Shown: one piece after another, positions 40,263-43,209 of the stretch
Layout of the letters: every line of letters begins with the position of its first letter
How positions within the stretch are numbered: the stretch's first letter is position 1
DNA from: a bacterium
GTDB taxonomy: Bacteria > Acidobacteriota > Thermoanaerobaculia > Multivoradales > J023
Direction of reading: 5' to 3'
DNA: 43,209 bases
Assembly (NCBI GenBank): GCA_024226315.1
Contig: JAAELT010000312.1
Span: forward strand, 1 to 43,209
Notes under the pieces: generated by a model
Databases searched by the model: none
What the model saw: only the letters and a program-made list of their open reading frames with translations
What the model was told of the DNA's origin: nothing
Made by a program: the position numbers and the translations under genes

Positions 40263-40282
40263 CCCCTGGATGGTGACGGATG

Positions 40283-40545
40283 CCGCCCGGTCTCCGGAGA
40301 CAGCGAGCAAAGGCCGCGCGGAGGGATGTCGGAGTACGCCGACGTCACGCCCACGCCAGCCGATGACGTGACAACACACTGCGGTATCACGCCAACAGGC
40401 GCCGTGGGCGTGAATGTCGGCAGACAATCACGGCAACAGGCGCCGTGGGCGTGAATGTCGGCCGACAATCGTCCGCGCGGCGCCCGTCTCGGGACAGTCG
40501 CCGCGCTCCGTCACGGCGACGCCAGCGGAAGAACGTGACGATCCC
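40283..40545. other. Intergenic stretch with no supported gene
   Basis: Between the upstream edge of peptide cassette B and the promoter of the CGNR gene I see only the 41-bp direct repeat pair (listed separately) and several GGCGTGA/CGTCAC words. The short frames open here on both strands are repeat-derived and have no Shine-Dalgarno. Confidence 0.5.
40393..40474. repeat. 41-bp direct repeat, two tandem copies
   Basis: CAACAGGCGCCGTGGGCGTG (start of the unit) occurs at 40393 and again at 40434, and the full 41-base units differ only near their ends (GGCAGACAATCACGG against GGCCGACAATCGTCC). No spacers are present, so it is not a CRISPR. It lies upstream of the peptide cassettes on the minus strand and of the CGNR gene on the plus strand. 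Confidence 0.85.
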
Positions 40546-40574
40546 TTGTCCGACGGCACCGGCGCTGATAGCTT
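40546..40574 (+). promoter_or_regulatory. Candidate promoter of the CGNR gene
   Basis: TTGTCC (40546-40551) and TAGCTT (40569-40574) are 17 bases apart. A start near 40581 would put a GTG at 40582 at the very 5' end of the message, an in-frame alternative start for the gene. Confidence 0.4.
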
Positions 40575-40614
40575 GACCGCCGTGCGACCTCCCGCCCACA
40601 AGAAACGCCGCCGC

Positions 40615-41184
40615 ATGCCCAGAACCTCCGAGCCCAGGCCGGCGCCCGGCGACCTGGCCTGGGTCCAGGCGTTCGTCAACACCACGACCCCGGAACGGGG
40701 CGACGAGCTGACCAGCCCGCGGCGGCTGGCCGACTGGCTGTCGCGGCACCGGCTGCTCGACACCGGGGCCGAGCTCGACGAGGAAGACCTGGGGCGGGCA
40801 CTGGACGCGCGCTCGGGCATCCGTGCCCTGGTGCTCGCCACCACCGTCGGCGGCGAGGCCGACGCCGAGGAGCTCGCGCGCCTCCAGCGGGCGGCGGTCG
40901 GGGCCTCGGCCGGGATTCGCATGGATTCGGGCGGCCCCGAGGGCTTCGCCTCTGCCGCGCAGGGCCTGGGCGACGCCCTGGGAACGCTGCTCGCGGCGAT
41001 CGTCGCGGCCCGGCTCGCGGGTCAGTGGGCGCTGCTGAAGCTCTGCGCCCGCGACGGCTGTCGCCGGGCCTTCTACGACGCTTCGCAGAGCCGCACCGGC
41101 AAGTGGTGCACCGCGCGCTGCGGCGACCGGGTGCGGGCGGCGGCCTACCGCGGTACCGAGTGGTACAAGCTGGTGTTCAAGTAA
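40615..41184 (+). CDS. CGNR zinc-finger protein with ABATE domain
   Basis: A 189-residue protein. The N-terminal half has the ABATE-type pattern, VQAFVNTTTPERGDELTSPR and LADWLSRHRLLD. The C-terminal half is a CGNR-type zinc finger, LCARDGCRRAFYDASQSRTG then KWCTARCGDRVRAAAYR, with four Cys and the CGDR variant of CGNR. Such proteins are presumed transcription regulators of stress genes. ATG 40615 is used. GTG 40582, in the same frame and at the predicted transcript start, would add eleven mostly basic residues (RPPAHKKRRR) that could be real. It is monocistronic. Confidence 0.85.
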   Translation: MPRTSEPRPAPGDLAWVQAFVNTTTPERGDELTSPRRLADWLSRHRLLDTGAELDEEDLGRALDARSGIRALVLATTVGGEADAEELARLQRAAVGASAGIRMDSGGPEGFASAAQGLGDALGTLLAAIVAARLAGQWALLKLCARDGCRRAFYDASQSRTGKWCTARCGDRVRAAAYRGTEWYKLVFK

Positions 41185-41398
41185 GTCGTAGCCTTCACCT
41201 CGGCTCGAGGCTCAGCCCGTCGACGACTTCCGGATTCCCGGGCTGCCGTCGACGACCGTGCGCGCCGCGGTGCGCGCCGCGGTGCCACCCACCCCGGTCG
41301 CCCCGCCCAGGCCACCGCCAAGTCGATGCCGCGGATGGCGTCCGCGTAGGGGCCGCAGGGCGTCCCACGTTCTTGCCGGCCTGCAACCTCCGGTGTAG
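41185..41398. other. Intergenic stretch with no supported gene
   Basis: It contains GTCGACGAC twice (41219-41227 and 41250-41258) and a tandem GTGCGCGCCGCG pair near 41259-41282. Minus-strand frames open here look like GC shadow sequence; none has a convincing start site. Confidence 0.4.
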
Positions 41399-41417
41399 GG
41401 GCGCATGGCATGCGCCC
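41399..41417. repeat. GTAGGGGCG-type palindromic element
   Basis: GGGCGCATG-G-CATGCGCCC is a 9-bp perfect inverted repeat with a 1-base centre, preceded by GTAG. From memory, GTAGGGGCG-headed palindromes recur in intergenic DNA of many bacteria, so this could be a REP-like element. This has not been checked. Confidence 0.55.
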
Positions 41418-41424
41418 ATGCTGC

Positions 41425-41453
41425 TTGCCCCGGTTATCGATTCACGATAACAT
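41425..41453 (+). promoter_or_regulatory. higBA promoter with overlapping dyad operator
   Basis: TTGCCC (41425-41430) and TAACAT (41448-41453) are 17 bases apart. GTTATCG (41433-41439) and CGATAAC (41445-41451) form a perfect 7-bp inverted repeat between and over the -10 box, the usual place for HigA to bind and repress. The predicted start, near 41460, coincides with the higB GTG, so the message is probably leaderless. Confidence 0.7.
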
Positions 41454-41459
41454 CGATCC

Positions 41460-41753
41460 GTGCTCAAGAGCATCGCGGACCGGTTGACCCAGGACGTCTA
41501 TGACGGCACCAACAGTCGTTACTCGCGGAAGCTGCCTCGGCAACTGCATGCCAGGGCCAGACGCCTTCTCGACCAGATCAACGCCGCGCCGAGCCTCGAC
41601 TTCCTCCGCACTCCACCGAGCAACCGCCTCGAGAAGCTGCGCGGCGATCTGGTGCCTTACAGGAGCTTGCGCATCAATGACCAGTGGCGAATCATCTTCC
41701 TGTGGGAGGGTGGTGATGCCTCCGACGTCAGGATCATCGACTACCACGACTAG
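41460..41753 (+). CDS. higB: HigB-family mRNA interferase toxin
   Basis: A 97-residue RelE/HigB-fold toxin. SLDFLRTPPSNRLEKLRGD and YRSLRINDQWRIIFLWEGGD match the family, including the basic catalytic segment. It would cleave mRNA on the ribosome. The GTG start lies six bases after the predicted -10 box, with no Shine-Dalgarno. Toxin-first order with the antitoxin downstream is normal for HigBA. Confidence 0.92.
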   Translation: MLKSIADRLTQDVYDGTNSRYSRKLPRQLHARARRLLDQINAAPSLDFLRTPPSNRLEKLRGDLVPYRSLRINDQWRIIFLWEGGDASDVRIIDYHD

Positions 41754-41762
41754 GTGAGAAGA

Positions 41763-42074
41763 ATGCTGCCCAAGAACAGGCCCCCGACCCACCCCGGAGA
41801 AATGCTGCTCAAGGAGTTCCTGGAACCGCTGATGGTAAGCCAGAGAGCATTTGCAGAGCATGTGGGATGGACGTATGCCCGCCTGAACGAGATCGTCAAG
41901 GCTCGCCGCGGGGTGAGTGCGGACTCGGCCCTGGCCCTGGGAGAGGCCCTCGGCACCGGACCCGAATTCTGGCTCAACCTGCAGCGGGACTGGGATCTCT
42001 GGCATTCCCTTCGCAAGCATCGCAAAGTCCAACCGCTGAAGCGGCCTGCCGCGACAGATCCGGCCCCAGCCTAA
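41763..42074 (+). CDS. higA: HigA-family antitoxin
   Basis: A 103-residue XRE-family antitoxin: THPGEMLLKEFLEPLMVSQ, AFAEHVGWTYARLNEIVKAR and GTGPEFWLNLQRDWDLW are typical of HigA. It binds and neutralises HigB and represses the promoter through the dyad at 41433-41451. ATG 41763 is preferred, with GGTGAG just upstream. GTG 41754 is an alternative that would immediately follow the toxin stop. Confidence 0.92.
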   Translation: MLPKNRPPTHPGEMLLKEFLEPLMVSQRAFAEHVGWTYARLNEIVKARRGVSADSALALGEALGTGPEFWLNLQRDWDLWHSLRKHRKVQPLKRPAATDPAPA

Positions 42075-43209
42075 CTTAACTAGATCGCATCCAGTAACGC
42101 GTAACTAACTGAAAAAGAGAGGGTTAACGCGCATTCCGGACTCCATTTTCTGGCCTTATCCTGATAGGCTTAGTGCGCCTAAACAACTGAGCCCAAGGAT
42201 CTTAGGCCAAACAAGGAGTGCCCGGAATGCGCAAAGCTCGTGATTTTCAGACCAGTCTGAGCTACCTGTGGCTCGAACTGGATCATGCCAAAGAGCTTCA
42301 GGCCCTCGCGGGACTGATCGACCGACATCCTAAGATCGCTGAACTCGTCCTGCAAGACCTGACCCGCGACGGGTGCAAAGCCACGGGAGCCCATGGCGCG
42401 TCGGCCGATCTCGTCTTCCGAGCGCTCCTGCTCAAGCAGATGCACTCGTGGAGCTATGAGGAGCTCCATTTCCACCTTAACGACTCCCAGACTTATCGCA
42501 CCTTCTGCCAGATCCCCCTCACTCAGAAGGCGCCAGCCCGCTCCACGATCGCTGCGGCGATCAAGAGGATTCGACCCGAGACCCTCGAAGCGATCAACCG
42601 CATCCTGGTCTCCGATGCCGCGGAGCGCAAGATCGAAACGGGCAAGGTCACTCGTGTCGATTGCACCGTGGTCGAGACGCTGATGCACAAACCCTCCGAC
42701 TCCCAACTCCTCTGGGACTGCATCCGGGTGCTGACCCGGCTCATGAAGAAAGCTCGCGGCCTTCTACCGGCAGGCTCCTTCACGTTCCCCAACCGGAAGA
42801 AGCGTGCCAAGAGACGCTGCCGCGAAATCGCCACGGCCCGCCGCAACAAGGCGCGTCTGGCGCCCTACCGGGATCTGGTGAAGGTGGCCGTGGAGGTCCA
42901 AGGCAAAGCCCTGGAGGCTGCCGAGCGGCTCCGGAGCGCGGGCCTCCGGAGCCCAGCGGCACAGCGCATCCTCGAGCACATCGAGCGTCACGTGGCCCTG
43001 ACCCAACGCGTTCTGGCTCAGACCCGTCGCCGGGTCTTCGCAGGCGAGAGCGTGCCGGCCCAGGAGAAAGTCGTCTCGATCTTCGAAGACCACTCCGACA
43101 TCATCCGCAAAGATTTCAAAGAGACCTACTACGGCCACAAGATCTGCCTGAATGTCGGCAAGACGTCGATGGTCCTGGACTGCCAGATCCTCGAAGGCAA
43201 CCCCGCTGA
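42075..43209 (+). mobile_element. ISNCY-like insertion sequence, left part; right end beyond window
   Basis: An A/T-richer leader (42075-42226) unlike the surrounding DNA leads into a transposase gene running off the window. The left terminal inverted repeat cannot be fixed without the right end; the stretch GGGTTAACGCGCATTCCGGA near 42121-42140 is a candidate. Insertion immediately behind higA suggests it landed next to, not in, the operon. Confidence 0.7.
42227..43209 (+). CDS. ISNCY-family-like DDE transposase, 3' truncated by window
   Basis: The frame is open from ATG 42227 to the last base (327 codons). The N-terminal region (LFRALLLKQMHSWSYEELHFHL-like, here VFRALLLKQMHSWSYEEL) and HLNDSQTYRTFC match transposases of the ISNCY/IS1182-like groups. 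TRVDCTVVET holds the presumed first catalytic Asp, and LDCQILEGNPA at the end of the window leads into the second. GGAG is nine bases upstream of the ATG. No frameshift is seen, so the element may be active if complete. The C-terminal part with the catalytic Glu is outside the window. Confidence 0.85.
   Translation, partial: MRKARDFQTSLSYLWLELDHAKELQALAGLIDRHPKIAELVLQDLTRDGCKATGAHGASADLVFRALLLKQMHSWSYEELHFHLNDSQTYRTFCQIPLTQKAPARSTIAAAIKRIRPETLEAINRILVSDAAERKIETGKVTRVDCTVVETLMHKPSDSQLLWDCIRVLTRLMKKARGLLPAGSFTFPNRKKRAKRRCREIATARRNKARLAPYRDLVKVAVEVQGKALEAAERLRSAGLRSPAAQRILEHIERHVALTQRVLAQTRRRVFAGESVPAQEKVVSIFEDHSDIIRKDFKETYYGHKICLNVGKTSMVLDCQILEGNPA

Larger units (their letters stand above)
39924..40282. 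repeat. Two direct copies (about 166 bp each, period 193 bp) of a peptide-gene cassette
   Basis: Copy A is about 39924-40089 and copy B about 40117-40282. Each, read on the minus strand, contains a structured leader, a Shine-Dalgarno, a 19-codon ORF and a strong hairpin. The copies differ in scattered positions, and the start codons are exactly 193 bases apart (40024 and 40217). The differences leave the ORF, the GGAGG, the leader stems and the terminator stem intact, which suggests selection on both peptide and RNA structure. Confidence 0.88.

Overview
The window is GC-rich bacterial chromosome with dense, often overlapping genes. No rRNA, tRNA or taxonomic marker is present. The mix of Ser/Thr kinases, Thr-type 'sulfatase-like' lipoproteins ending in L-R-x-L-G-Y, FG-GAP proteins with a D-G-F-E-[ST]-G-D...W tail, HTH/TPR regulators and a form I CO dehydrogenase suggests an Acidobacteriota (Thermoanaerobaculia-like) or similar soil/sediment lineage. 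That assignment is inference.

Layout. (a) 1-3.7 kb: 3' end of coxL (form I active-site motif AYRCSFR), an XdhC/CoxF-type maturation protein fused to a YHS domain, and a molybdopterin-binding protein: the tail of an aerobic CO-oxidation operon. It is followed by a degenerate 42-bp tandem repeat in which a small palindrome is conserved although its bases change. (b) 4-7.3 kb: two DinB-fold proteins, an HD hydrolase and a membrane-anchored SGNH hydrolase. (c) 7.4-27.5 kb: a cell-surface glycan/secreted-protein island with two close FG-GAP paralogues (the second behind a good sigma-54 promoter match), GT2/GT4 fusions, a GT2-methyltransferase fusion, a GT-C-like membrane protein, a SAM methyltransferase, small coiled-coil proteins and four sulfatase-like lipoproteins with Thr, not Cys, at the nucleophile position. 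(d) 27.7-34.8 kb: a cytosolic Ser/Thr kinase, a transmembrane Ser/Thr kinase, an exported TPR-PDZ protein and a GT-C-type membrane protein; the first two are separated by nested inverted repeats. (e) 34.8-37.1 kb: a small His/Cys-rich exported protein followed by a heavy-metal RND efflux adaptor and pump, both ruined by clean internal deletions. (f) 37.1-43.2 kb: an accessory region with an AbiEii-like nucleotidyltransferase and partner, a zinc-ribbon-like protein, an HTH-TPR regulator facing two tandem copies of a 19-codon peptide cassette, a CGNR zinc-finger regulator, a higBA toxin-antitoxin pair with operator, and the start of an ISNCY-like insertion sequence running off the window.

The best candidate for an undescribed system is at 38.6-40.3 kb: an XRE-like HTH + TPR protein (the domain plan of RRNPP peptide-sensing regulators) next to duplicated tiny peptide genes. 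Each copy has an ideal Shine-Dalgarno, a conserved structured leader and a strong terminator hairpin, and the two hairpins differ by a compensated base pair. A link between regulator and peptides is inference from adjacency.
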